Part shown: positions 29,528 to 37,543 of the stretch, piece after piece
Position numbering within the stretch: position 1 is the first letter of the stretch
How the letters are laid out: every line of letters begins with the position of its first letter
NCBI RefSeq assembly: GCF_019991125.1
Contig: NZ_JAGENB010000006.1
Location: 186,001 to 250,000, forward strand
Source of the DNA: Phyllobacterium calauticae
Lineage (GTDB): Bacteria; Pseudomonadota; Alphaproteobacteria; Rhizobiales; Rhizobiaceae
Length of the DNA: 64,000 bases
Direction of reading: 5' to 3'
Notes under the pieces: model-generated
Told to the model about the DNA's origin: nothing
Database searches by the model: none
The model's input: the letters and a program-made list of their open reading frames with translations, nothing else
Program-made: the position numbers and the translations under genes

Positions 29528-29599
29528 AATACACCACGTATTCGTTTCGGAACGACTATCGTGTATTGCCGTTTAACTCGTCGCTCCCTTGAGGGCGAC
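29528..29599 (+). promoter_or_regulatory. Structured 5' leader of folE
   Basis: Three hairpins can be drawn just before the folE ribosome site (GGGAG at 29603): an outer helix AATACAC (29528-29534) with GTGTATT (29561-29567), an inner TCGTT-TCGG-AACGA hairpin inside it, and GTCGC-CCC with GGG-CGAC (29580-29599). It matches no riboswitch I can name. The last hairpin ends four bases before the Shine-Dalgarno sequence. Confidence 0.35.
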
Positions 29600-29613
29600 T
29601 ACGGGAGATCGCG

Positions 29614-30240
29614 ATGGATGCGGTAATAAAAAGTTTGCAGTCACCGACTGGCAATCAGAACAACCTACGACGCCCAACTCAGGAAGAAGCGGAAGCTGCC
29701 GTTCGCACGCTGCTGCTTTGGGCCGGCGACAATCCAGACCGCGAAGGCCTGCTCGACACGCCGCAGCGCGTGGCAAAAGCCTATAAGGAACTGTTTTCGG
29801 GCTATGATGAAGACCCGGAGGAAGTGCTTGGACGCACCTTTGAAGAAGTTGCCGGTTATGACGACATCGTCTTCATCAAGGACATACCGTTCTTTTCGCA
29901 CTGCGAGCATCACATGGTTCCCATCATCGGCAAGGCGCATGTCGCCTATCTGCCCGATGGCGAGAAAGTGGTCGGCCTGTCGAAGATCGCCCGCGTCGTG
30001 CATATCTATGCCCGCCGCCTGCAGACGCAGGAGAGCATGACAGCCCAGATCGCCAATGCGATCCAGGGGTCGCTGCGCCCGCGCGGCGTGGCCATCATGA
30101 TCGAGGCCGAGCATATGTGCATGGCCATGCGCGGCATCCGCGTGTCCGGTTCGACGACGACCACCACCACCTTTACCGGTGCCTTCAAGGGTGATGTCAA
30201 CGAACAGGTCCGCTTCATGACCCTCGTCAAGGGTCGCTAA
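29614..30240 (+). CDS. folE: GTP cyclohydrolase I
   Basis: Converts GTP to 7,8-dihydroneopterin triphosphate, the first step of folate synthesis. 208 residues; GGGAG six bases before the ATG. Zinc ligands and catalytic residues in [22 protein letters not shown] and in [17 protein letters not shown], and the family segment [19 protein letters not shown]. The complete zinc site (Cys-His..Cys) marks it as type IA. The hisI gene follows 26 bases later on the same strand. Confidence 0.96.
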   Translation: MDAVIKSLQSPTGNQNNLRRPTQEEAEAAVRTLLLWAGDNPDREGLLDTPQRVAKAYKELFSGYDEDPEEVLGRTFEEVAGYDDIVFIKDIPFFSHCEHHMVPIIGKAHVAYLPDGEKVVGLSKIARVVHIYARRLQTQESMTAQIANAIQGSLRPRGVAIMIEAEHMCMAMRGIRVSGSTTTTTTFTGAFKGDVNEQVRFMTLVKGR

Positions 30241-30266
30241 ACCAGTCTTTTCCAGAATTGGCAGTC

Positions 30267-30686
30267 ATGTCCAACGGTTCCTTTTCGTCGCCCCTTGCCG
30301 ACAAACATGCAAACGAAGAAGGCGCGGTGTTCGCACCGCGCTTCGATGCCGCCGGTCTCGTGACCGCCGTCGTCACCGATGCGCGTGACGGCCATCTCCT
30401 GATGGTGGCGCACATGAATGCGCAATCGCTGCACCTGACTTTGGAAACCGGCATCGCCCATTACTGGTCGCGGTCGCGCCAGTCGCTGTGGAAGAAGGGC
30501 GAGACCTCCGGAAACCTGCAGACCGTTGTCCGAATGCGCACCGATTGCGATCAGGATGCGCTTTGGCTGGAGGTAACGGTGGCTGGAAACGGCCCGACGT
30601 GCCATACTGGCCGCCGATCATGTTTCTACCGTCAGGTCGTCAGCGAAAATGGCACATCCCATCTGGTCATGACGCCGGAGGCGTAA
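30267..30686 (+). CDS. hisI: Phosphoribosyl-AMP cyclohydrolase
   Basis: Third step of histidine synthesis (PR-AMP to ProFAR). 139 residues from the ATG at 30267; a TTG nine bases upstream is possible. Motifs: [35 protein letters not shown], metal-binding [13 protein letters not shown] and [13 protein letters not shown]. Monofunctional, with no HisE domain, as usual in alphaproteobacteria. Pairing with folE is a conserved arrangement in related genomes; both enzymes open purine rings. Confidence 0.95.
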   Translation: MSNGSFSSPLADKHANEEGAVFAPRFDAAGLVTAVVTDARDGHLLMVAHMNAQSLHLTLETGIAHYWSRSRQSLWKKGETSGNLQTVVRMRTDCDQDALWLEVTVAGNGPTCHTGRRSCFYRQVVSENGTSHLVMTPEA

Positions 30687-30827
30687 CAAATTTCTGCTCT
30701 CCGGTGCCCTGAACTCCACGGTCTCATTTTTGATTGGTTGGCTAAGCGGCCATAATTCCGCAATATTCATCCTTTGGATACCAAAGTGAGGGGATAATGT
30801 GCGAATACGACTTTAGGAGTGCATGCC

Positions 30828-31802
30828 ATGCTCGAATGGGCATCGCGACGGCTACGTGCGGCAGAACCGATTGGCGTTACGAACGGTCCTGAAACACCTG
30901 TCATGGATCCGCCCCCCCACAGTGACAAGAGAGCCCCAATCGCGCTGGCGCTGGGCGGCGGCGCGGCGCGCGGCTGGGCGCATATCGGCGTGCTGCGCGC
31001 GCTCGACGAGGCCGGTATCGAGATTTCCATGATTGCGGGAACGTCGATCGGCGCGCTGGTCGGCGGCTGTTATCTCGGCGGCAAGCTCGACCAGCTGGAG
31101 GAATTCGCGCGCAGCCTGACCAAGCGCGGCATTTTCTCGCTGCTGGACCTGCGGTTCGGCGGCAGCGGCCTGTTCGGCGGCATGAAGCTTGACAAGCGCC
31201 TGCGCGATCATCTCTCCGAGCTTTCCATCGAAGACCTGCCGAAACCGTTCATCGCGGTATGCACGGAGATCAATACCGGCCACGAAATCTGGCTGACGCG
31301 CGGCAACCTGATCACCGCCATGCGGGCATCCTATGCCCTGCCCGGCGTGTTCGAGCCGGTCGAGTGCAACGGCCGCATCCTGGTGGACGGCGCGCTGGTC
31401 AATCCGGTGCCGGTTTCCGTCTGCCGTTCCTACGAACAGCCGCTGGTGGTGGCGGTGAACCTGCACTACGACCAGTTCGGGCGTGCCGCGGTGATCAAGC
31501 ATTCCGCCGGAGCGACGCTTGCCGCCGATGCCGAACGCGAGGGCGCGGTGGCGCATTTCCGCGCGGCGCGCGCCACGCGGCTTGGCATTACCGGCGTGAT
31601 GATGGAATCGTTCAACATCATTCAGGACCGGATTTCCCGCGCCCGCATGGCCGGCGATCCGCCTGACATCGCGTTGCTGCCGAAAATCGGCCATGTGGGG
31701 CTTGCCGAGTTTCACCGCGCCGACGAGGCGATCAAACTCGGCTATGAGGAAACCATGGCCCGGCTCGGCGAGCTCGAGCGCATGCAGAAGGTCGTGTTCT
31801 GA
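30828..31802 (+). CDS. Patatin-like phospholipase family protein
   Basis: 324 residues from ATG (AGGAG eight bases upstream). Patatin fold: oxyanion loop LGGGAARGWAHIGVL, nucleophile elbow GTSIGAL (GxSxG) and the dyad Asp in DGALVNPVP. Similar to the RssA/YchK subgroup of soluble single-domain patatins. A Pro-rich 40-residue N-terminal segment precedes the domain. Convergent with the CBS-domain gene. Confidence 0.92.
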   Translation: MLEWASRRLRAAEPIGVTNGPETPVMDPPPHSDKRAPIALALGGGAARGWAHIGVLRALDEAGIEISMIAGTSIGALVGGCYLGGKLDQLEEFARSLTKRGIFSLLDLRFGGSGLFGGMKLDKRLRDHLSELSIEDLPKPFIAVCTEINTGHEIWLTRGNLITAMRASYALPGVFEPVECNGRILVDGALVNPVPVSVCRSYEQPLVVAVNLHYDQFGRAAVIKHSAGATLAADAEREGAVAHFRAARATRLGITGVMMESFNIIQDRISRARMAGDPPDIALLPKIGHVGLAEFHRADEAIKLGYEETMARLGELERMQKVVF

Positions 31803-31825
31803 CCCGATCCGTCCGTGCAACCGCT

Positions 31826-32257
31826 TCAGGCGGTTGCGATATAACTGCGAATTTCCTGGGACTCGCGCTCCACTTCCTCGATGCGCAGCTTCACCACGTC
31901 GCCGATGGACACGATACCGTGCAACCGGCCATCCTTCTCGACCGGCAGGTGGCGGAAGCGGCCGCGGGTCATCATTTCCATGACCTGGTTGACCGTATGC
32001 TTTTCCGTGCACACGCTGACCTTGATGGTCATGATTTCGGAAACGGGACGCCAGAGCACATCGGCGCCATCGGCAGCAATGGCGCGTACCACGTCGCGCT
32101 CGGACAAAATACCCTTGATGGCCTTCTTGTCATCGACGATGACAATGGCGCCGATCTTGTGTTTGGCAAGTGCGGCGACCGCGTCGCCAAGGGTCGTTTC
32201 GGGTGCTGCGCTAAAAACGTCGTAGCCTTTGCGTTCCAGTATCATTTTGACTGTCAT
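31826..32257 (-). CDS. CBS-domain pair protein
   Basis: 143 residues consisting of two CBS domains (about 10-65 and 75-135): ALAKHKIGAIVIVDDKKAIKGILSERDVVRAIA and MTRGRFRHLPVEKDGRLHGIVSIGDVVKLRIEE. Stand-alone CBS proteins bind adenosyl ligands (AMP/ATP/SAM/NADH) and act as sensors. The partner is not evident. Begins with MTVKMILERKG. Confidence 0.92.
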   Translation of the reverse strand: MTVKMILERKGYDVFSAAPETTLGDAVAALAKHKIGAIVIVDDKKAIKGILSERDVVRAIAADGADVLWRPVSEIMTIKVSVCTEKHTVNQVMEMMTRGRFRHLPVEKDGRLHGIVSIGDVVKLRIEEVERESQEIRSYIATA

Positions 32258-32382
32258 GTACGTCCTCCTTGCACATAAGTCTTAACGCTGACCGCCGCGA
32301 TCCTCCTTTATCCCGGCGATCAATACGCCATGGTGCGCGTATGTTGCCCCCAATGCAACAGCTTTGCAATCATACCAACAAT

Positions 32383-33081
32383 TCAGCGCCGGTCGCCGCG
32401 ATCAAACAGGGCAATGCCCAGAAACCCGATGAGAAAGCCGCCAATATGCGCTTCCCAGGCGATCGTCGCGGCATCTCCCGGCACGACAGCGAAAAGGCCG
32501 GTGCCGATATTGGTGATGAACCAGACGGCGACGAAAACGAGAACCGTACGGGTCCGCAGCGCAACGGCAATCGGCAGGATCGGCCCGGTAAACGCAGCGG
32601 AATTGCGCTGGGTCGAGCGGCGGAAACCGAAGCGCGCCGCCGCCCCCATCATGCCGGATATGGCGCCGGAGGCACCGACCAGCGGGATCGGGCTGGCGGG
32701 GTAAATGGCAAAGTGCATCATGACGGCGGCAACGGCGGTGACGATCCAGAACAGCGACGTGCGCAGCGGCCCGATGCGCGCCGCCAGCGGCGAGCCGAAG
32801 GCGGCAAGCCAGACCATATTGAGCGCTATATGGGCAAAACTGCCATGCATGAAGGAATAGGTGATGGTGGTCAGCCAGGCGGCGGGCGAATGAAATCCGC
32901 CGAACTGGGAAAACCGCGCGGGAATGAAGGCATAGTCGAGCAGGAAATTGTTGTCCTGCGCCTCGGTCAGCACGTAGTTTTCAACCAGAAACACCGCGGC
33001 GCAGATGGCGAATATGGCGAGGATGACGCCGGGAATGTTGAAGATCGGCTCGCGTGCCGGTGATTGATCAGGGGTGCTCAT
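32383..33081 (-). CDS. Rhomboid family intramembrane serine protease
   Basis: 232 residues, about six transmembrane segments. Catalytic Ser in VGASGAISGMMG (GxSG) and catalytic His in EAHIGGFLIG in the last helix; the HIALNMVWLAAFG segment in TM2 carries the conserved H...N. Short cytoplasmic N-terminus. Substrate unknown. Neighbours: the CBS gene downstream on the same strand across a gap. Confidence 0.93.
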   Translation of the reverse strand: MSTPDQSPAREPIFNIPGVILAIFAICAAVFLVENYVLTEAQDNNFLLDYAFIPARFSQFGGFHSPAAWLTTITYSFMHGSFAHIALNMVWLAAFGSPLAARIGPLRTSLFWIVTAVAAVMMHFAIYPASPIPLVGASGAISGMMGAAARFGFRRSTQRNSAAFTGPILPIAVALRTRTVLVFVAVWFITNIGTGLFAVVPGDAATIAWEAHIGGFLIGFLGIALFDRGDRR

Positions 33082-33153
33082 AGGTCTGTCATTCTTCCCG
33101 CAACTGATTCATTGCAATGCGTGCTTAGCAGCAAACTCTCCAAACAAAAATAA

Positions 33154-33178
33154 GGCCGTTCAATGATGTTGAACGGCC
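33154..33178 (-). terminator. Strong minus-strand terminator with no annotated gene upstream
   Basis: Perfect 10-bp stem GGCCGTTCAA / TTGAACGGCC, 5-nt loop, followed on the minus strand by TTATTTTTGTTT. It lies between the palindromic repeat at 33361 and the rhomboid start. There is no minus-strand protein gene upstream, so it may end a small RNA (see next entry). Confidence 0.75.
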
Positions 33179-33245
33179 CCGAGCTGGATACATGAACATA
33201 GAACTCTACTCGCCCCCCTTGTCGCATGCCGGCACCGCCCGCTCA
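33154..33245 (-). ncRNA. Candidate small RNA
   Basis: The DNA upstream of the orphan terminator on the minus strand runs from an AT-rich promoter-like segment (GTTAACAAATGGTTTATATTG, with TATATT as possible -10) through a G-rich stretch (CAAGGGGGGCGAGTAGAG) to the terminator, giving a transcript of about 90 nt. No homologous family could be named. Inference from promoter-like and terminator signals only. Confidence 0.3.
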
Positions 33246-33360
33246 ATATAAACCATTTGTTAACCTTAATCGTCCCCTGCGGTGGACGCAGCCGCTTCGC
33301 CAATGGCGCTTCCCGCCTGCCGGTGCCAAAGTCAGCGCTCGTGGACAGCGGGGGTTCGTG

Positions 33361-33484
33361 GCGCGTGGTTCGACAAGCTCACCATGAGGGAGGTTGTGGG
33401 TTGCAGGGAGTCATAGTCTGCAACGTTTGCTATTGGCATTGCAGCCAGACCACCCCCTCATGGTGAGCTTGTCGAACCACGCAC
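33361..33484. repeat. Intergenic palindromic repeat, copy 5
   Basis: Arms GCGTGGTTCGACAAGCTCAC..ATGAGGG and the reverse complement, spacer about 65 nt. Ends 42 bases before the start of the PAS-domain gene. Confidence 0.92.
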
Positions 33485-33525
33485 CCCATACGGCGCAAGA
33501 GCGGAATATCAACAGGAAGCAGCAT

Positions 33526-34155
33526 ATGCGGCACGACGGAACCAGCGAGATCTTCGCCTACTGGAACGATCTGCGCGGAACCCGCGCAGCGCCGGAACGG
33601 CGGGAGATTTCGCCCGCGCTCATCCGCTCGCGCCTGTCCGAAACGTTCATCCTGCGCGCCAGCGGCCCCGGCGAAGCGCGGTTCCGGCTGGCGGGAACGC
33701 GCATCTGCTCGATCTATGGCCGCGAACTGAAAGGCCAGAGCTTCAGCTCCATCTGGCAGGCCAAGGACAAGGCCGTCATCGCGCGGATCGTCGCCAGCAG
33801 CCTGACCAGCAAGACCGTCGTCCAGTCGACCTATGAGGGCAAGAGCAGCCGCGGGCGCAAGATGCTGTTCAACCTCATCCTGCTGCCCCTCGCCAACGAG
33901 GTGCATGAACGGCACCTGCTCGGCATGATCGCACCGGCCGGCAAGCCGTTCTGGCTGGAATCCGACGCGATCATCGAAAACAGCCTGCGGTCCATCGCGA
34001 TGATCGATCCGCGCAATCCAGCCAATATGCCTGCCGGCAGCGTCCGGGCTGAAGATCACAAGCCCCTGATTTCCAATATACTCCTGCCTGCTCCCAATGG
34101 CAGCCGCCGGGTCAGGCATCTCATGGTCTTCGACGGCGGGAAAATCTTGGATTAG
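33526..34155 (+). CDS. PAS-domain protein (PAS_5 type)
   Basis: 209 residues from the ATG at 33526 (AGGAAG upstream). Longer readings run into the palindromic repeat and are artefacts. The fold is a single PAS-like domain of the alphaproteobacterial PAS_5 type: IFAYWNDLRGTRAAPERREISP, RFRLAGTRICSIYGRELKGQSF and LFNLILLPLANE. No output domain. A PilZ protein gene follows 103 bp later on the same strand, suggesting membership in second-messenger or envelope signalling (inference). Confidence 0.85.
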   Translation: MRHDGTSEIFAYWNDLRGTRAAPERREISPALIRSRLSETFILRASGPGEARFRLAGTRICSIYGRELKGQSFSSIWQAKDKAVIARIVASSLTSKTVVQSTYEGKSSRGRKMLFNLILLPLANEVHERHLLGMIAPAGKPFWLESDAIIENSLRSIAMIDPRNPANMPAGSVRAEDHKPLISNILLPAPNGSRRVRHLMVFDGGKILD

Positions 34156-34258
34156 GTTAGTAAAACCTAAGCAAGACCTGCATCTGTTACATCGCCGTTA
34201 AGACTTGTGTTCTAATCTTCAGAGATAAAGAGTCATTTTAAGCCTTCGGACACACTTC

Positions 34259-34867
34259 ATGCATCTGACCCGTGACGATTCAACCCAGACTATCGCCACG
34301 ACGGGAAAATTCCATCGCGTGAAGGTCGAACTTTACGGCCGCTTCATGCTGGAAGACCGGACCGAGCATGTCGGCCAGATCAGTGAAATGTCGCCGGGCG
34401 AGGCCCTGTTCACCACGGAAGTCATGGCCGGCACGGGCGAGCGCATCATCGCCTATATCGATCATATCGGCCGCATCGAAGGCACGGTGGAGCGCCTCGT
34501 CAGCAACGGCTTTTACCTTTCGCTCGTCGCATCGGAGCGCAAGAAGAACAAGATCGCGGCGCAGCTGACCTGGCTTGCCAACAAGCACGAGCTGGACATG
34601 CCGGAAGACCGGCGCCACCAGCGTATCGCGCCGCGCAATCCCATTGCCAAGCTCGGCATGGCGGATGGCCGCGAATATCCCTGCCGTATCATCGATTTGT
34701 CGATCTCCGGTGCGGCGGTCGAAATCCGCATGCGCCCCGCCCTGCACAGCCAGGTCGTTCTCGGCTCCATGCGCGGGCGCGTCGTGCGCCATTTCGAGGA
34801 AGGCATTGCCATCGAGTTCGCGACCGTCCAGAGCCGCGAAGCCATCGAAATCTCCCTGCAGAATTAA
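34259..34867 (+). CDS. Double PilZ-domain protein (putative c-di-GMP receptor)
   Basis: 202 residues. Residues about 20-100 form a degenerate PilZ domain (HRVKVELYGRFMLEDRTEHV). Residues about 118-200 form a second with the c-di-GMP motifs EDRRHQRIAPR (RxxxR) and DLSISGAAVEI (D/NxSxxG). The second domain probably binds c-di-GMP; the first likely mediates dimerisation or partner contact. Cytoplasmic, no other domain. Lies between PAS and LapG-like protease genes. Confidence 0.9.
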   Translation: MHLTRDDSTQTIATTGKFHRVKVELYGRFMLEDRTEHVGQISEMSPGEALFTTEVMAGTGERIIAYIDHIGRIEGTVERLVSNGFYLSLVASERKKNKIAAQLTWLANKHELDMPEDRRHQRIAPRNPIAKLGMADGREYPCRIIDLSISGAAVEIRMRPALHSQVVLGSMRGRVVRHFEEGIAIEFATVQSREAIEISLQN

Positions 34868-35152
34868 ATATTCCTCGCTTGGTTACCAAAAGACTTCAGC
34901 GTGCAAGCCATGCAGCGGCACGCTTTAAGCGATCATAAATAATTGCCTTCCGAGAAAAACCAAACTTTAACCGAAATATACTTCGTATACTTCACTCAAT
35001 TCCTGCTTTAAACAAAACAGTAATATTCAATAATACATTGCAACGGGCGATAGTTTATTTTTTGCTACCCGTTTTGTTCAGATTTACTGCTTCAGATTTC
35101 CATCAGATCAAGGTCTCCCTGTCATTGTCACCTCAACCGGGGAGACGACGGT
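34868..35152. other. AT-rich intergenic region
   Basis: 285 bp, clearly richer in A+T than its flanks. It contains short A/T runs that may include the promoter of the downstream protease gene. No gene, palindrome over eight bases per arm, or known RNA motif was found. Confidence 0.4.
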
Positions 35153-35770
35153 ATGATAAAAAGCATAATTCTTGCGGGCGCAGCCCTTCTGTTGATGAGC
35201 ATAGGCACCCAGGCGGGCCCGGCGCGGTCCACGGCGACGGTGATGCAGACCGGCGGGCGCACTTCGCAACCCATCGGCCATTACGATTTCTGCCAGATCT
35301 ACCAGGATGAATGCCGCATCCGCAGCATCAGCGACACGCCGGTGGCCCTGACGCCAAATGTCTGGGCGCAGCTGGTTCAGGTCAACACCCAGGTCAACAC
35401 GGATATCAAGCCGGCCACGGACATGGAAATCTATGGCGTCGAGGAATATTGGGGCTATCCCGACAAGGTCGGCAATGTCGGCGACTGCGAAGACTATGTG
35501 CTGCTCAAGCGCCGGATGCTGATGCAGCGCGGCCTGCCCGTCAGCGCGCTGCTGATCACCGTCGTGCGCCAGATGAATGGCGAAGGCCACGCGGTTCTCA
35601 CCGTGCGCACCGACCGGGGCGACTATGTCCTCGACAATCTGGAACCGCAGATCAAGCCGTGGAACGAAACGAGCTATGACTATCTGAAGCGCCAGTCGAC
35701 ACATTATACCGGCGCATGGGTGTCCATCACCGACGACCGCCAGGTTCTGGTCGGCAGCATCGGGAAATAA
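35153..35770 (+). CDS. Exported transglutaminase-like cysteine protease (BTLCP, LapG-related)
   Basis: 205 residues. Signal peptide (IILAGAALLLMSIGTQAG). Catalytic triad of the BTLCP family: Cys in VGDCEDYVLLKRRMLMQRGL, His in GEGHAVLTVRTDRG, Asp in YVLDNLEPQIKPW. LapG homologues cleave surface adhesins and are controlled by the c-di-GMP receptor LapD; no LapD-like gene is in the window. GGGGAGAC precedes the ATG. Target unknown; the large Ig-repeat surface protein at the left edge is only a speculative substrate. Confidence 0.88.
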   Translation: MIKSIILAGAALLLMSIGTQAGPARSTATVMQTGGRTSQPIGHYDFCQIYQDECRIRSISDTPVALTPNVWAQLVQVNTQVNTDIKPATDMEIYGVEEYWGYPDKVGNVGDCEDYVLLKRRMLMQRGLPVSALLITVVRQMNGEGHAVLTVRTDRGDYVLDNLEPQIKPWNETSYDYLKRQSTHYTGAWVSITDDRQVLVGSIGK

Positions 35771-35782
35771 TGCCGGACAGGA

Positions 35783-36310
35783 TCAGCTGACCTCAAGCCC
35801 CCGCATGAAGCGCCTGCCGTTCTCGACATAATGGGCGGCGGAAAGCCGGAGCTGTTCGATGGCAGCCTCGTCCAGCGTGCGGATGACCCGCGCCGGCGAT
35901 CCGACGATCAGCGCATTGTCGGGGAACTCCTTGCGCTCCGTCACCAGCGCCCCGGCACCCACCAGCGAATTCCTGCCGATTTTCGCACCGTTGAGAATGA
36001 TGGCGCCGATGCCGATCAGCGTGTTTTCGCCGATGGTGCAGCCGTGCAGCATGGCGCGGTGGCCGATGGTGCAGCCCTCGCCGATCGTCAGGGGATAACC
36101 CATATCCGTGTGCATCACCGAATGTTCCTGCACATTGGTGTTGCGGCCGACATGGATCGGTTCATTGTCGCCGCGCAGAACGGCACCGAACCAGATGCCG
36201 GCATTCTCGCCGAGAAAGACCTTGCCGACCAGCGTCGCATCGGGCGCGATCCAGTTCGATTTCCGGTGTTCAAATTCGGGCGCGTGGCCGTCGAGCGTGA
36301 ATAGGGGCAT
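35783..36310 (-). CDS. Gamma-carbonic anhydrase family protein (PaaY/YrdA-like)
   Basis: 175 residues, left-handed beta-helix with repeated hexapeptides ([22 protein letters not shown].., [43 protein letters not shown]). The metal-binding histidines of the trimer interface are present ([16 protein letters not shown]). Activity could be carbonic anhydrase or an unassigned acyl-related role. Convergent with the BTLCP gene, 12 bp between stops. Confidence 0.92.
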   Translation of the reverse strand: MPLFTLDGHAPEFEHRKSNWIAPDATLVGKVFLGENAGIWFGAVLRGDNEPIHVGRNTNVQEHSVMHTDMGYPLTIGEGCTIGHRAMLHGCTIGENTLIGIGAIILNGAKIGRNSLVGAGALVTERKEFPDNALIVGSPARVIRTLDEAAIEQLRLSAAHYVENGRRFMRGLEVS

Positions 36311-36395
36311 CGTTCCTCCTCAGATTCTTCACGCTCAGCTTAGCGAGCCGCCGCCCGCTTGGCGATGCCGATGCGAATACAACTTTCACGTGTGG

Positions 36396-36403
36396 TTAAC
36401 CAT
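36396..36403. promoter_or_regulatory. CtrA-like half-site TTAACCAT
   Basis: TTAACCAT(AA) about 60 bases upstream of the hypothetical membrane protein gene at 36462. A short motif whose significance depends on experimental support. Confidence 0.25.
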
Positions 36404-36461
36404 AAATCAGCACTTTGACGTTAGCCTTCCTGTCAACCGAGGCAACAGGACCCGAAGGTTG

Positions 36462-37187
36462 ATGCAAGCTTCCGCACAGCGCGTGGAATCGATAACGGGC
36501 AGCCCCTTTCTGCAGCGCATTTTCTATGGCGTCGCGGCGCTCGCCCTCCTGACCATCGGGCTTGTCGTTGCCGGGCATTATTTCGGCCATACGATTTCCC
36601 TCGGCGGGCATACGGAAGACACCGATGTGCATGAGGTGGTGATCGGCAACAGCGTGCTGGCGCTGCCGGCCAACACCATCCGCTTCCGGGCGCAGCGGCG
36701 CGATGGGGTGGCGCAGCGGGTTGACCTATACCTGCACTGGCCCGACATGCAGGGCTACCAGCCGGAATTCATCCGGGATTTCAACGGCGCGGGCGAAAAG
36801 AAGGCGCTGCTCTTCCTGACGTTTGAGCCGCGCGCAACCTCGCGCGACATGTCCGGCCGCTACGGTCCGGTCTACAGCACCCTGACGGACGGCCCCGGCA
36901 TCAAAGGCCCGGCAGGCCTGACCATCCAGACCTTTCGCGCCACCAGCGGTTTCGTCAGCGAACAGCTCGTCTCCTCACCGGAGAGCAAGGGCCGCAGCTT
37001 GTTTGTCGCGCGCTGCCTCGACGAGGCCACGTCGAAAAGCAACCTCGCCTCCTGCCAGCGGGATGTTTTTATCGGTGAGGATTTGCAGCTGACCTACCGA
37101 TTCCCGCGCGAATTTCTCGCCAACTGGCAGGAATTGGAACAAAAGGTCCTGGCCTTTGCGCAAGGCCATCTCAAGACACCGAAGTGA
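36462..37187 (+). CDS. Hypothetical protein with one N-terminal transmembrane segment
   Basis: 241 residues from ATG with GAAGG upstream. One membrane helix (residues about 19-42, RIFYGVAALALLTIGLVVAGHY), then a periplasmic domain rich in beta strands (DVHEVVIGNSVLALPANTIRF, LYLHWPDMQGYQPEF, LLFLTFEPRAT..MSGRYGPVYSTL). Contains two cysteines (ARCLDEA, ASCQRDV). Recognisable as a conserved Hyphomicrobiales hypothetical; function unknown. Frames extending further upstream cross into the carbonic anhydrase gene and are not credible. Confidence 0.8.
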   Translation: MQASAQRVESITGSPFLQRIFYGVAALALLTIGLVVAGHYFGHTISLGGHTEDTDVHEVVIGNSVLALPANTIRFRAQRRDGVAQRVDLYLHWPDMQGYQPEFIRDFNGAGEKKALLFLTFEPRATSRDMSGRYGPVYSTLTDGPGIKGPAGLTIQTFRATSGFVSEQLVSSPESKGRSLFVARCLDEATSKSNLASCQRDVFIGEDLQLTYRFPREFLANWQELEQKVLAFAQGHLKTPK

Positions 37188-37230
37188 CGCCGAATGCGGG
37201 CGGCACTTCCATTCAAAGCGGCGTTAACCG

Positions 37231-37437
37231 TCAGAGATCCATGTCGAGAATGGCCATGGAGAAGTTGTAGGAAAGTTCGCCCTCGTCTTCATCCTTGTAG
37301 ATCAGGCCGAGAAATTCATCGCCAAGATAGAGTTCAGCCGAATCGTCCTTGCGGGGACGGGCCTTTACCGTGAGTTCCGTGTTTCTGAATGTACGCTTGA
37401 AATAGCTGTCGAGTTTTTTCAGTTCTTCGGGTTTCAC
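37231..37437 (-). CDS. DUF3126 family protein
   Basis: 68 residues from a GTG start (AGGAGA upstream). Sequence KPEELKKLDSYFKRTFRN..ITVKARPRKDDSAEL-like, with YLGDEFLGLIYKDEDEGE, matches the DUF3126 family of short alphaproteobacterial proteins. Acidic C-terminus. It lies just downstream of cysE on the same strand, an arrangement seen in other Hyphomicrobiales; a role connected to serine acetyltransferase is only a guess. Confidence 0.88.
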   Translation of the reverse strand: MKPEELKKLDSYFKRTFRNTELTVKARPRKDDSAELYLGDEFLGLIYKDEDEGELSYNFSMAILDMDL

Positions 37438-37490
37438 GCGGTTTCTCCTGTCGAATGCAAAATTGTGAAGCGGGCTTGTGGCATGCAGCA

Positions 37491-37512
37491 ACCGGCCCTG
37501 TAAAGGGCCGGT
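37491..37512 (-). terminator. Hairpin between cysE and DUF3126 gene
   Basis: ACCGGCCC / GGGCCGGT with a 6-nt loop. The U-tract is weak, so it may attenuate rather than fully end cysE transcription. Confidence 0.4.
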
Positions 37513-37543
37513 GTGTTCGTTTCAGTCACTGAACCGCACGGTT

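Noticed and set aside
33394-33525. N-terminal extension of the PAS gene into the repeat
   Set aside because: The added residues (VSLSNHAP-type) are the translation of the palindromic repeat arm, which recurs in front of several genes; the internal ATG at 33526 has the ribosome site.
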